From assembly GCF_003112455.1 (NCBI RefSeq), contig NZ_BDQX01000028.1:87206-151205 (forward strand): 64,000 nucleotides of DNA, read 5' to 3'. The position numbers were made by a program, and so were the translations under genes. Position 1 is the stretch's first letter. Each line of letters starts with the position of its first letter. The notes beneath the pieces are model-generated. The model searched no databases. It worked only from the letters and a program-made list of their open reading frames with translations, and had not been told where the DNA came from. Positions 18,901 to 26,917 of the stretch are shown piece after piece. The DNA is from Paenibacillus agaridevorans. Its GTDB lineage: Bacteria; Bacillota; Bacilli; Paenibacillales; Paenibacillaceae.

Positions 18901-21900
18901 CTGCTGCACAATAGTTTTTACTGTCATTTACACCAAGTGAATAAGAAATCTCATCCGGATTGTTTTGAAAGAATTGAACAATTCTCGCAATAGCCGCTTC
19001 TGATGTTTGATCGCTAAAGCATGGCTGCCACTCGAAAGCATGAGTAGGAACTTTTCCGTCTGTATAGTATTCTGGATGGTCGGCAAACACAGACGGGTTA
19101 AATAGCTCCGTCATATTATGATGAAAATTCAAGCTATCGTGCATCAGATTTCGTACAGCCCACTCTGCGTTGGCATGTAATCCCCATTCGGCTTCGGTAC
19201 CGAAGAAATGACGGGCAATTGCATCAGGTTCATCCGTTAACGTACCACTTGGAACAGAGATCGTATCATACGAAAGTACATCCTCTCCGTCCGGCCCCGG
19301 CATTAACCAAATCACGCCTGCATATTTCTCAAGGAAACGATATACCCCAAACTCTGTACTCCACTTGTCTGCGCCGATAATTGTAATCGAGTTGCCGCTG
19401 GCATCGATAATAAATGCATCTTTTTTAAGCCCGCTCAACATAGCTGTATAATCTTTGTATGGATTAAAGCCTACATAAATACGATTAATGTCGCTTTGCA
19501 ACGCTAACGCCCAGTCACGCGACATTACTTGCAGAGTAACGCCCGTGGATTGTTTCACATAGTTCTGCAGCGTAAAAGCTGCATCCATTACTTTTGTTTC
19601 TGCTTGCTCCGGGTACACAATGACAGCGTTAGCTATACGATCGTCAACAATCGTTACTGCTTCCGTTTCTAGTTCTTCGTATTTTACAGCGATAACCCGA
19701 TCGATAAATAGCTTGTCGATTTGCGTGTTAGCTGTATGGAAGAATAGTTGTGCGTCGGTTTGTGCGGCAGCATCATAGATCCAGGGAATTTCCAGATAGC
19801 GATACTCTCCACTTGCTAGAGGAGCTTTGCTAATCGAAGTTCCTTCGGCCGAGTTCGGCGACAAACCAACCTGCATCGCATTGCTGTTAGAAGCAAGTCC
19901 TGATTCTACACGAACATTGGCATACAATTTCCATTTGCCAGCGGAAGGCAAGTCTGCTTGATCAATTGTAACTGCATTTGCTGCTGTTTTACCTGGGATT
20001 TGTACGGCATGCTGGTTCCAAGCTTTCGCATCTTGCACAATTGCAGCAGGTGCAGAGACATGGAAATCGCTCTCTTCAATGCTCAACCAATCATTAGCAT
20101 CCAGGTGGCTAACAAATGCCGGGACTTCGGTTGGTGCTTGTTCTACATGTTTGGCCAAGTAAATTCGGTCGATATTTAGTTTCTTGATCGAAGCGCCGTT
20201 CGTTGAAAACCATATAAATGGGTTGGCGGCATTCGCATCATACTCATATGTCCATGGCAATTGAATCGTTTGGTATTTACCGACCGCTTGCTCTGGGACG
20301 TAGAAGGATCTGGATTGCGAATTTGCGTCCTCCATACCAGCGGTGAAGGCTTGTGCTCCGCTTTGCGCTTGACCTTGCTCTACATAGACATCTGCGTAGA
20401 TTTTCCATTCCCCTGCGGTAGGAAGAACGGAGCTGGGAATTCGAATCGCTTGCGTATTCACATTGCCGGCAAGCTGCGCCGCTTTGTAATTCATCGCTTT
20501 TTTGTCATCACGAATAACCGCAGGCGATTGCAGTTCAAATTGATTCTCTTCAATGGTTAACCAATCATCCGCCGAAAGCCAAACAGCGAAATCCGGTATG
20601 TCCGTTTTTGTTTCTGGAGTATAGCTTACGGCATAAATTTTATCTACATATAGATTAGCGCCCAGTGAATTGAACATTGAGAAAAATAAATAACGTTGAT
20701 CTTCTTGTTCCGAATCAATGATCCATGGGAATTTCAAGTAGTGATATTCGCCATCGGAATAATCAGCGTAGTCTGCTAATTTACTGTTCTTTGGTACGTT
20801 ATAGAAGCCGTAATTGAATGCAAAGCCCGAAGCGTCAGGCGCTACTGAACCTGCATCAATTCTTACCCTGGCATATACTTCCCAATACTTCTCTTGAGGA
20901 AGTTTTGTCTTAGGTAATTGAATAGCCCAATCATCCGAGTTACCAGGCAGCCTGGCGGCTTTACCATTATCCGCCTTGTTATCTGACGCTATAACTGCCG
21001 GATTATATAGATCGAACTCGGTTTCTTCAAGCATCATCCACTGATTGACTGGTACTCCTTCCAGAAACTCAGGCAGATTCGGATTTACCTCAGGGATATG
21101 CTTTACAAGATAGAAGTGATCCACATAAAGCTTATCGATATTCATGCCATCCGTAGAGAACCAAATAAATTGATTGCTTACTCCTGCTTGATAGCCATAC
21201 TTATAATCAAACTCCAAATAATGGTATTGACCATCGGCATATGTTTCGATATCCGCTACTCTGCCGGAGCTTAATGGAGGATAAATCCCATAGTTGAAAG
21301 CATAAGCAGGGTCCTGATTTCCAATGTCTACTCGAACACGAGCGTATACTTTCCATTCTCCCTCTTCAGGAATAGCGTTGTTTGACACTTGTATCGCCCA
21401 AACCGGACTGTTGCCAGGCAATGCGGCTGCCATGCCATTTTCAGCTTTTCTGTCGGTTTCCAATTTAGCTGGATTGTGTAATTCCATTTGCGTCTCATCG
21501 ACTTTGATCCAATTCTCGGCAGGCACTCCGTCCAAGAAGTCAGGCAGATCAGCGGGTTCTTCCGTATTGATTTTAACTGCATAAGCATGATCGACATAGA
21601 GATAATCCGTAGATGCGCTTAGTGTATTTAGGTAAATCATTTGTCCGCTAACACTGGAATCATAGATCCACGGAAGCTTCAAATAATGATATTCACCATC
21701 AGCATAGGCAGCTGGGGAAGCAAATCCAACTTCTCCGCTTGGATGATGGCCATATACAAAAGCGTGGGTTGGAGTCATAGTTGCACTAGGATCAACACGC
21801 AAACGTATGTGCAGTTCCCAACTCCCGGTCTTGGGCAGGTTCTCGTTATTAAACATAATGGCCCAGTCGGCGAAATTGGCGCCTAGCTTAGCCACTTGTC

Positions 21901-22585
21901 CGTCGTCTGCTTTCGCATCAAGCGCAATGCTTGCTGGACTTGATACTTGTATTTCACTCTCATCCATTTTTACCCATTCAGTAGAATCTAAGCCTGTAAG
22001 GAAGCTTGGAGTAGCCTCAGGGGTTTTGGGAATTTGCTTCACCGCATAAACATGGTCAACATAGAGGTTCGCTGAGGAAGCATTCTCTGTAGTGAAATAA
22101 ATAAGTTGGTTACTCACGCTTGGGTCATAAGAAAAAGCCAGCTTCTGATAGTGGTACTGTTCATCTCCAAAGGTTTCAAGAGAACCAAATTCGATCTGCC
22201 CCGATGGATGCTGTCCATATACGAACGCATGCGTTGGTGCGGCACTCGGATTATTGTCTATCCGCATACGCACATAGATATCCCACATATCTTGTTTGGG
22301 TAACATGTCATTGTTCAGCTGAATAGCCCACTCATTGTTATTGGGGCCAATCCTTGCAGCCGAACCGTCTGTGGCAGTTGCATCAGCAACATTGATCGCA
22401 TTTCCATGAAGGGCTAATTCACTGTTGTCGATTAATACCCATGCATCGTTAGGCAGTCCTTGAATGAAATCAGGAAAAGTGACGGATGGGGATGGGTCAT
22501 TGAGTGGGGCCATTGCATAAACGTTTTGAAAGGTCGTTAATAAGATGGCTAAACAACAAATGATAGACATTGCTTTTTTGTTCAA
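15908..22585 (-). CDS. Giant SLH-anchored surface protein: six repeats, DUF4838-like glycan-active core, CBM9-like domain
   Basis: About 2225 aa, secreted and bound to the cell wall. In order: signal peptide (to about residue 25); six repeats of about 155 aa covering about 40-965, each with a WAIQ/WKVYARVR strand, a GEYHYLK strand and a LYVDHxYAVK ending; a GH67-N-like domain (IVYPEQAETKVMDAAFTLQN); a DUF4838-like domain (MTELFNPSVFADHPEYYTDG, CFSDQTSEAAIARIV, SYSLGVNDS) typical of uncharacterised glycoside-hydrolase-like proteins; a CBM9-like domain (VYLLWDEEYLYVGYDN); and three SLH domains in the last about 190 residues (each ending ITRAEF/ITREQT/ITRAEV). Start: TTG 22585 follows a GGGGGG ribosome site; ATG 22603 has none. 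It probably binds and trims a surface-exposed glycan for the adjacent importer. Confidence 0.85.
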   Translation of the reverse strand: MNKKAMSIICCLAILLTTFQNVYAMAPLNDPSPSVTFPDFIQGLPNDAWVLIDNSELALHGNAINVADATATDGSAARIGPNNNEWAIQLNNDMLPKQDMWDIYVRMRIDNNPSAAPTHAFVYGQHPSGQIEFGSLETFGDEQYHYQKLAFSYDPSVSNQLIYFTTENASSANLYVDHVYAVKQIPKTPEATPSFLTGLDSTEWVKMDESEIQVSSPASIALDAKADDGQVAKLGANFADWAIMFNNENLPKTGSWELHIRLRVDPSATMTPTHAFVYGHHPSGEVGFASPAAYADGEYHYLKLPWIYDSSVSGQMIYLNTLSASTDYLYVDHAYAVKINTEEPADLPDFLDGVPAENWIKVDETQMELHNPAKLETDRKAENGMAAALPGNSPVWAIQVSNNAIPEEGEWKVYARVRVDIGNQDPAYAFNYGIYPPLSSGRVADIETYADGQYHYLEFDYKYGYQAGVSNQFIWFSTDGMNIDKLYVDHFYLVKHIPEVNPNLPEFLEGVPVNQWMMLEETEFDLYNPAVIASDNKADNGKAARLPGNSDDWAIQLPKTKLPQEKYWEVYARVRIDAGSVAPDASGFAFNYGFYNVPKNSKLADYADYSDGEYHYLKFPWIIDSEQEDQRYLFFSMFNSLGANLYVDKIYAVSYTPETKTDIPDFAVWLSADDWLTIEENQFELQSPAVIRDDKKAMNYKAAQLAGNVNTQAIRIPSSVLPTAGEWKIYADVYVEQGQAQSGAQAFTAGMEDANSQSRSFYVPEQAVGKYQTIQLPWTYEYDANAANPFIWFSTNGASIKKLNIDRIYLAKHVEQAPTEVPAFVSHLDANDWLSIEESDFHVSAPAAIVQDAKAWNQHAVQIPGKTAANAVTIDQADLPSAGKWKLYANVRVESGLASNSNAMQVGLSPNSAEGTSISKAPLASGEYRYLEIPWIYDAAAQTDAQLFFHTANTQIDKLFIDRVIAVKYEELETEAVTIVDDRIANAVIVYPEQAETKVMDAAFTLQNYVKQSTGVTLQVMSRDWALALQSDINRIYVGFNPYKDYTAMLSGLKKDAFIIDASGNSITIIGADKWSTEFGVYRFLEKYAGVIWLMPGPDGEDVLSYDTISVPSGTLTDEPDAIARHFFGTEAEWGLHANAEWAVRNLMHDSLNFHHNMTELFNPSVFADHPEYYTDGKVPTHAFEWQPCFSDQTSEAAIARIVQFFQNNPDEISYSLGVNDSKNYCAADIARSPKINSMGAVDLSDVYYAWVNDIAEGVTTYNNGEFSDKYFGLLAYWNVLEPPSFQLHENVVPYITVDRMIWGNPDEKIGGHALTEAWSAVATNLGFYEYIYGSQYHVPRIYMETLSDMYKYAAENNVIGHVGELFPNFGGEGAKPWAMAKMQWDADLNVDDLMYEWYERAVGEEAAPYLEDYYAIWENFWTNRIFDTEWYQTWANREIRANWLSFDDLRYLQDVTEEELTQARALMEQVVAHAGDGKQQVRADKMMQSFEYYEASAKSFPRTSAVEPENLEQAEQYVAFIKDSYEYAKTRVELRNGFLGDPILEISDYLNPAQFDGVQSKMIEALLSYLEKNPQHTAVKAELNSFLMQIGYKEYLATAVKTTADKEDILNTLDFTSGPWAGVQPMSDFLVMSKRTAAPAETKVYLLWDEEYLYVGYDNVDHNINSPEVKISNSITAGGWWTSGADDSVETFVAKDAFSPYYAYMTNPLAINVLYYNAGAGQSYQPTKQIDTNADLYETGWKVVQAIPFEKIGVDPNETDSLIGLFFRNYHGNSVYIGWGGSQPWRPDTFHTIKLQKPGGSDPGSGTNPNPGAGTVKEADKFISIVKSNRGDQSVVTYEINQNHVANVLAANGQASKVTIPVGGDSDVIIARLNGEIIKLLQNSQATLEVVADRGTYTLPAQQINLDALAAQFGSNAVLKDIFFQIEIGAASAEMIRIVEAAAKNGQFDIMVPPVNFVITAHYGGKQIEVSTFTAFVERLIAIPDGIDPSGITTAIVIDADGSTRHVPTQIVSMDGKSYAKINSLTNSTYALISKSVTYKDTMNHWAEEAILDMSSRTIINGIGKQMFAPDREITRAEFVALVVRGLGIPLKQGESEFSDVASDSWYAGVIQAAVSYGLITGYEDGTFRPNDRITREQTMAVIARAMLLTGMSDGLDSAADTDLLAAYQDADSVAAWAKASIIKTVESGILTGRSGSFLAPKAFITRAEVAAVIQRLLKKSDLI

Positions 22586-22652
22586 GTTAACTGTACCCCC
22601 CATTTAAAATTGATTAAGCGCATAAAATGGTTTAAATGAATTTCCTTTCGTT

Positions 22653-22666
22653 TGAAAGCGTTTGCC
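22653..22666. promoter_or_regulatory. cre-like site in SLH gene leader
   Basis: TGAAAGCGTTTGCC fits the CcpA operator consensus at 12 of 14 positions, with a palindromic AAAGCGTTT core. It lies between the shared-module promoter and the start of the SLH gene, where a roadblock-type repression site would act. Pattern match only. Confidence 0.4.
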
Positions 22667-22719
22667 AGGCTGCAGCTGCCGTTTGGCATAATCAACATAG
22701 CATCGCAACCTTTTTATCG

Positions 22720-22749
22720 TACATAGCTTAAATGTAAGACGATAGACAA
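22720..22749 (-). promoter_or_regulatory. Promoter, shared regulon module copy B
   Basis: Minus-strand -35 TTGTCT (22744-22749), 18-bp spacer, -10 TATGTA (22720-22725). Nearly identical to copy A over about 110 bp, including AAAAGTTCC upstream of the -35 and the CTGCAGC-containing leader. Drives the SLH protein gene. Confidence 0.7.
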
Positions 22750-22831
22750 AAAGGAACTTTTGACTTGATAAACCGCGCAAAAACAACATAAAGCGGCCTT
22801 GCGCTAACGCCGCAAGCCGCTCTATCGTCCC

Positions 22832-25087
22832 TTACTTGTTCATTTTCATTTTACGATATTGTCCCGGTGTTTCTCCCGTCTGCTTTTTAAATACCCGAAT
22901 AAATGTCAAGGATTGCTCGTAACCGACTTCCTGTCCAATATCCTGAATCGTTTTATCTGTTTCGACCAGCAGCTGCTGCGCTTTCTCTATTCGATAGCTT
23001 GTCACGTATTCTAGAAACTTTACGCCAAATGATTCCCGAAACAGTCGGCTCAAATATTTAGCATTTAAACCAAACGCCTCATTCAAATGCGTTAACGATA
23101 GGTCAGGATTTTGAAAATTATCAGTAATATACTGCTTAATGTTCATTACCATTTGATGCGAGGTTTTGTTTTCACGGATTTCATTCATTTTTAAAAGAGA
23201 ATTTTGCATGATTGCTTTAAACGCCGCAAATATTTCATCCAATGTTTCATTTTGTTCCAGCTCTTTGATCAGGTTTTGATAAGCTTCGTCTCGCCAAATC
23301 GCATATAGCTCTTCCGGCAGCTCGGATAATTCCTTTTGCAAATGACTAATGAGCACCTGCATTAAGCTGGTCAAATCATCATACGCATACAATTGCAATT
23401 TCAAATCCTCATACATTTCCTGAAAGTGCAGCTCCCATTGGCTGTCTCCAGCCCGAAACAGCTGGCTGGTCGAACGAATACACTGCAGCTGCTTAAACAG
23501 CTCTCCTTTTGGCCGGTTTATGACCTGCGCAGCCATAATGACCTGATTGATCCCGAGTGACGATTTATAACCTACAATGACAGCGGCTTTCCGGAAGGAT
23601 GATTGTATCTGCTCGATATGCTGCGCGAGTGGACCAATGCCAATCGTTATAGTAAAGTCCAAATTTTGCGCAACCCAATCTCGCAAGAGCTCACAATTAT
23701 CTTTAAGCGCATTTTCTTCCCCTTCATTCCCCGCCAAAAAATACAAGATAACCATCCGCGATTGGTCAATCCACTCCGACCAGACGGAAAACCCTTTGCT
23801 TTCGGCAACTTCTCTGGCTACGTTGCTGAGCACAAATTTTAGCAAATGGTGATCATTCTTATACTCCTTAATAAATCTCGAATATTGGTCAATCTCGACA
23901 ATTACCGCAACAGCTCCGTGCTTGGTCCAACGAAGTCCTAGCAGCTTTAACTCCTCTTCCCATTTGGTAATGCCGTTGCCCTGTTCAAGTCCAAGCATAC
24001 TTAGCAAAATATGTTTTTTTCTAAACAAAGAGGTTTCCTTGTATTTTTCCTGTAATGAGCTTGATTCCTGCATAAGAGAATCGATCGTCGTCTCGATATA
24101 TTGAAATTCGTCGATATCTGCATTGGACCGTTTCGTTTCCGTCTCCTTACTCCCAGGCAAGACCGATATACGTTCCATTATGGTTTTAATGGGGCGATAA
24201 TTTCGTCGCGACACATAAATAATCCATATGAGCCCGGCAAGCATGATCATAAAAGAAAGGACCATCCACAAATAAAATAAGGAGGATACAAACGCAACAA
24301 TACCTCCTACTTTACTGCCGCTGCTTACCAGCCATCCTGTGTAAGCCGATTTAGCAGAAGCAATTATTTTCCCGCCACTAGGCGAGCTATTATACTGCTG
24401 GCTGGGATCAGTAGATACAATCACTTTTCCTTCGGGATCAATCAGATGGATAAAAGTCGTGTCCTTGTCTATCATGCTGTAAAGCAATTCACTAACTTGA
24501 TTAATATTCACATTAACAATCATAAAGCTATAGTTTTTTAAATTGGTATTTTTGGCTAGACTGACTACCCGTCGTTCTGCTATATCCGCGTTTCCGTTCG
24601 CTTCTACTGACGTCTTGACTGTTCTTGGCTTCCAGCTATAGGCCGTTCTGCTATTAAGTGTGGCGCCGATGTACCCCTTATCGTCAAACTGATCCAGGTT
24701 GACCAGTCTTGATGGTGAAAGCACCATTTGATCAGGAACCCGAAACAGGTAGATGGATTCGATAAACGGGTTGTCGTTAAGCAGCTTCTTGACAGCTACC
24801 GCTGCCTGGACATCGGTGTAATAGCGATCGGAATTGAAAGCGTCATCATAGAAATTATTGATGGCGACATTATTTTTGATCTCATAATTCATCAGCGAAT
24901 TAACGCTCTCTAGTCTCTGATCAATCAGCTTGTTGACATTTTGGACAAGGGCCGTATGGGCCTGTTCAGTTGATTTTTTAGACATTTCCATCAAACTCAA
25001 ATAACTCATTAATAACATGCTTAAGCAAATAATGACAAACGCCGGCAGATAAGACACAAGCAGCTTGTGGAACCAGTTGTTTTTCAC
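22832..25087 (-). CDS. Membrane-bound AraC-type sensor-regulator
   Basis: 751 aa. TM1 at about 10-32, an extracytoplasmic Cache-like sensor to about 255, TM2 around 258-290 (LFYLWMVLSFMIMLAGLIWI), a cytoplasmic linker of about 330 aa, and a C-terminal AraC DNA-binding domain (about 646-751: LNEAFGLNAKYLSRLFRESF; GYEQSLTFIRVFKKQTGETP). Such proteins sense extracellular sugars, or a binding protein, and act directly on DNA. The start is GTG 25087 with GGGAGGG upstream. It diverges from the membrane-anchored binding protein at 25234 and lies amid the three shared-promoter units, so it is the best candidate for their regulator (inference). Confidence 0.88.
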   Translation of the reverse strand: MKNNWFHKLLVSYLPAFVIICLSMLLMSYLSLMEMSKKSTEQAHTALVQNVNKLIDQRLESVNSLMNYEIKNNVAINNFYDDAFNSDRYYTDVQAAVAVKKLLNDNPFIESIYLFRVPDQMVLSPSRLVNLDQFDDKGYIGATLNSRTAYSWKPRTVKTSVEANGNADIAERRVVSLAKNTNLKNYSFMIVNVNINQVSELLYSMIDKDTTFIHLIDPEGKVIVSTDPSQQYNSSPSGGKIIASAKSAYTGWLVSSGSKVGGIVAFVSSLFYLWMVLSFMIMLAGLIWIIYVSRRNYRPIKTIMERISVLPGSKETETKRSNADIDEFQYIETTIDSLMQESSSLQEKYKETSLFRKKHILLSMLGLEQGNGITKWEEELKLLGLRWTKHGAVAVIVEIDQYSRFIKEYKNDHHLLKFVLSNVAREVAESKGFSVWSEWIDQSRMVILYFLAGNEGEENALKDNCELLRDWVAQNLDFTITIGIGPLAQHIEQIQSSFRKAAVIVGYKSSLGINQVIMAAQVINRPKGELFKQLQCIRSTSQLFRAGDSQWELHFQEMYEDLKLQLYAYDDLTSLMQVLISHLQKELSELPEELYAIWRDEAYQNLIKELEQNETLDEIFAAFKAIMQNSLLKMNEIRENKTSHQMVMNIKQYITDNFQNPDLSLTHLNEAFGLNAKYLSRLFRESFGVKFLEYVTSYRIEKAQQLLVETDKTIQDIGQEVGYEQSLTFIRVFKKQTGETPGQYRKMKMNK

Positions 25088-25233
25088 ATGATACCCTCCC
25101 GAACGACAATTGCATATATAAGGCTGGCTGAAATCGCTTCTTGCACGTAGCCTGGTTACACGCTATGATATATTTCAATTATTGATCAAGTCAACAATCT
25201 TCATGATCATTGCACAGGGCAGGAGGTCTCCAT

Positions 25234-26802
25234 ATGCGCAAAAAATATATATTTGTCATTACTCCTCTATTGTTGTTGCTTGTTTTCATAGCCATTATTT
25301 GGGGAACCCTTACATCGCAGAAGCTGCAAAATTCTGAGCCCCAGGCCACTGATATACTCAACATTCGACTTCTTATCAGTGCCCCCGAGCATATTGAACT
25401 CCCCCCGGCTGATCAGGATTTTGTCTTGCAAACGATCGAAAACAAATTCAATATTTCTCTTGACGTAGAATATACGTTAGCCGGAATCGATTATACAACC
25501 CGCTTAGCCGATTTGATTAATGGCAACAACCCGCCGGATATGTGGTTGGAGCTTAGCAACGATGGCGGTTCCAAGTCGGCGTTGGATGAAGTTATTGCGG
25601 ATATGTCGCCTTATGTAAGCCCCTTTTCGATGCCGAATTATTACAAGTATTGGGTTGGCGAACAAGTTCTCAAAGACTATCAACTTCATAATCGTTTCTA
25701 TCGCGCGCCAATCCCCTATGACAAAAATGCATATAGAAGCTATTATATTCGGGCAGACTGGCTGGAGGCGTTGAATCTCAATATTCCAACCAATTATGAG
25801 GAATATCTGTCCGTACTGCGCGCCTTTACGTATCAAGATCCAGACAATGACGGCCTTAACAATACGTATGGTTTTACGACATCAGGCAACAGTGCGACCC
25901 TTTCGACCGAATGGCCTGAATACATAAAGAACGGGCTGATATACCCTTCTTATACCGTTAACAACAAATTAATAGACATGGGTACTGATCCTCAATTCGA
26001 ATATGTTATCAATGACATGATCAAAATCATTAAAGAGGGCTTGGTTGATCCGGACTGGTTCTTGAACCAGAACAGCGAGCATATCGATAAGGCCGTTCAA
26101 GGTAAGGCTGGTGTTATTCTTGGTGAAACTGCCGACTTTGCCTATGATTCCAATCACAGAAGCATTCAAGTGCGCAGCCGCGCGTACAATCCTAATGCCA
26201 ATTGGCTGCCCTTTAATCCGTTCGGCAATGAGCCGTTGCGTTCAGGAATTGACCCGGGTTATCCGTTTGTATTCTCCAAGATGACCACTGATACTCAGCC
26301 TGAAAAAATTAAAAAAGTGGTTGAATTGTTAGACTGGCTGGCTGGTCCAGAAGGTTTTTTACTTACTCATTATGGCATTGAGAATCAGCATTACACGCGG
26401 AGCGGAAATACGATTACCCTGATACCCCCGGACAAAGAGGAAGACCGACAAAAACTGGATTTTTTGGACATATGGAGTTTCTTCACTCCCGAGACGCCGT
26501 CCGTTTTAGGCTTTCACCTGGTCGATCCCGCATTAACGCAAAGAGACAAGGAAATTAAAGATTATTTGGCGTCGCTTCCCACAAAGGACAAGCTTGGCAC
26601 AACATTAACCCCTCCGATGGAAATCGATGTTGATGCCTTCCGCAGCAAGCAGCATGAATTCCATATTAAAATGCTTTTTTCCGATCAGTCCGGTCGTAAT
26701 TGGCCCCAATACCGGGATCAGCTGATGAATCAGTATCATGGTGCGGAAATTTTGAAAAATTACGAGAAAAAAATTAAGCTTTCCCGGATTGCCAAGAAAT
26801 AA
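25234..26802 (+). CDS. Membrane-anchored extracellular solute-binding protein (LplA-like)
   Basis: 522 aa. One N-terminal helix (IFVITPLLLLLVFIAIIWG) with no lipobox Cys, so probably anchored by that helix. The rest is a binding-protein fold of the LplA type (YRSYYIRADWLEALNLNIPT; DPDNDGLNNTYGFTTSG). ATG 25234 has AGGAGG upstream; the frame continues upstream without a good start. No permease genes follow. It diverges from the AraC-type sensor, suggesting it may present ligand to the sensor rather than to a transporter (inference). The next gene (GH78-like) has its own promoter. Confidence 0.82.
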   Translation: MRKKYIFVITPLLLLLVFIAIIWGTLTSQKLQNSEPQATDILNIRLLISAPEHIELPPADQDFVLQTIENKFNISLDVEYTLAGIDYTTRLADLINGNNPPDMWLELSNDGGSKSALDEVIADMSPYVSPFSMPNYYKYWVGEQVLKDYQLHNRFYRAPIPYDKNAYRSYYIRADWLEALNLNIPTNYEEYLSVLRAFTYQDPDNDGLNNTYGFTTSGNSATLSTEWPEYIKNGLIYPSYTVNNKLIDMGTDPQFEYVINDMIKIIKEGLVDPDWFLNQNSEHIDKAVQGKAGVILGETADFAYDSNHRSIQVRSRAYNPNANWLPFNPFGNEPLRSGIDPGYPFVFSKMTTDTQPEKIKKVVELLDWLAGPEGFLLTHYGIENQHYTRSGNTITLIPPDKEEDRQKLDFLDIWSFFTPETPSVLGFHLVDPALTQRDKEIKDYLASLPTKDKLGTTLTPPMEIDVDAFRSKQHEFHIKMLFSDQSGRNWPQYRDQLMNQYHGAEILKNYEKKIKLSRIAKK

Positions 26803-26821
26803 ATTTCTGCGTTCTGCCTTT

Positions 26822-26851
26822 TTGTCTATTGAGTAGCAATTGAGCTATATA
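26822..26851 (+). promoter_or_regulatory. Promoter, shared regulon module copy C
   Basis: Plus-strand -35 TTGTCT (26822-26827), 18-bp spacer, -10 TATATA (26846-26851). CCTTTTTGTCTAT and AGCTATATACG match copies A and B; the spacer interior has diverged. It lies in the short gap before the GH78-like gene. Confidence 0.65.
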
Positions 26852-26917
26852 CGAAAATTTGCTAGAGATGATACGCTAACCTCGCTGATATCAGTAAACA
26901 TTAAGGAGCGAGAACAT

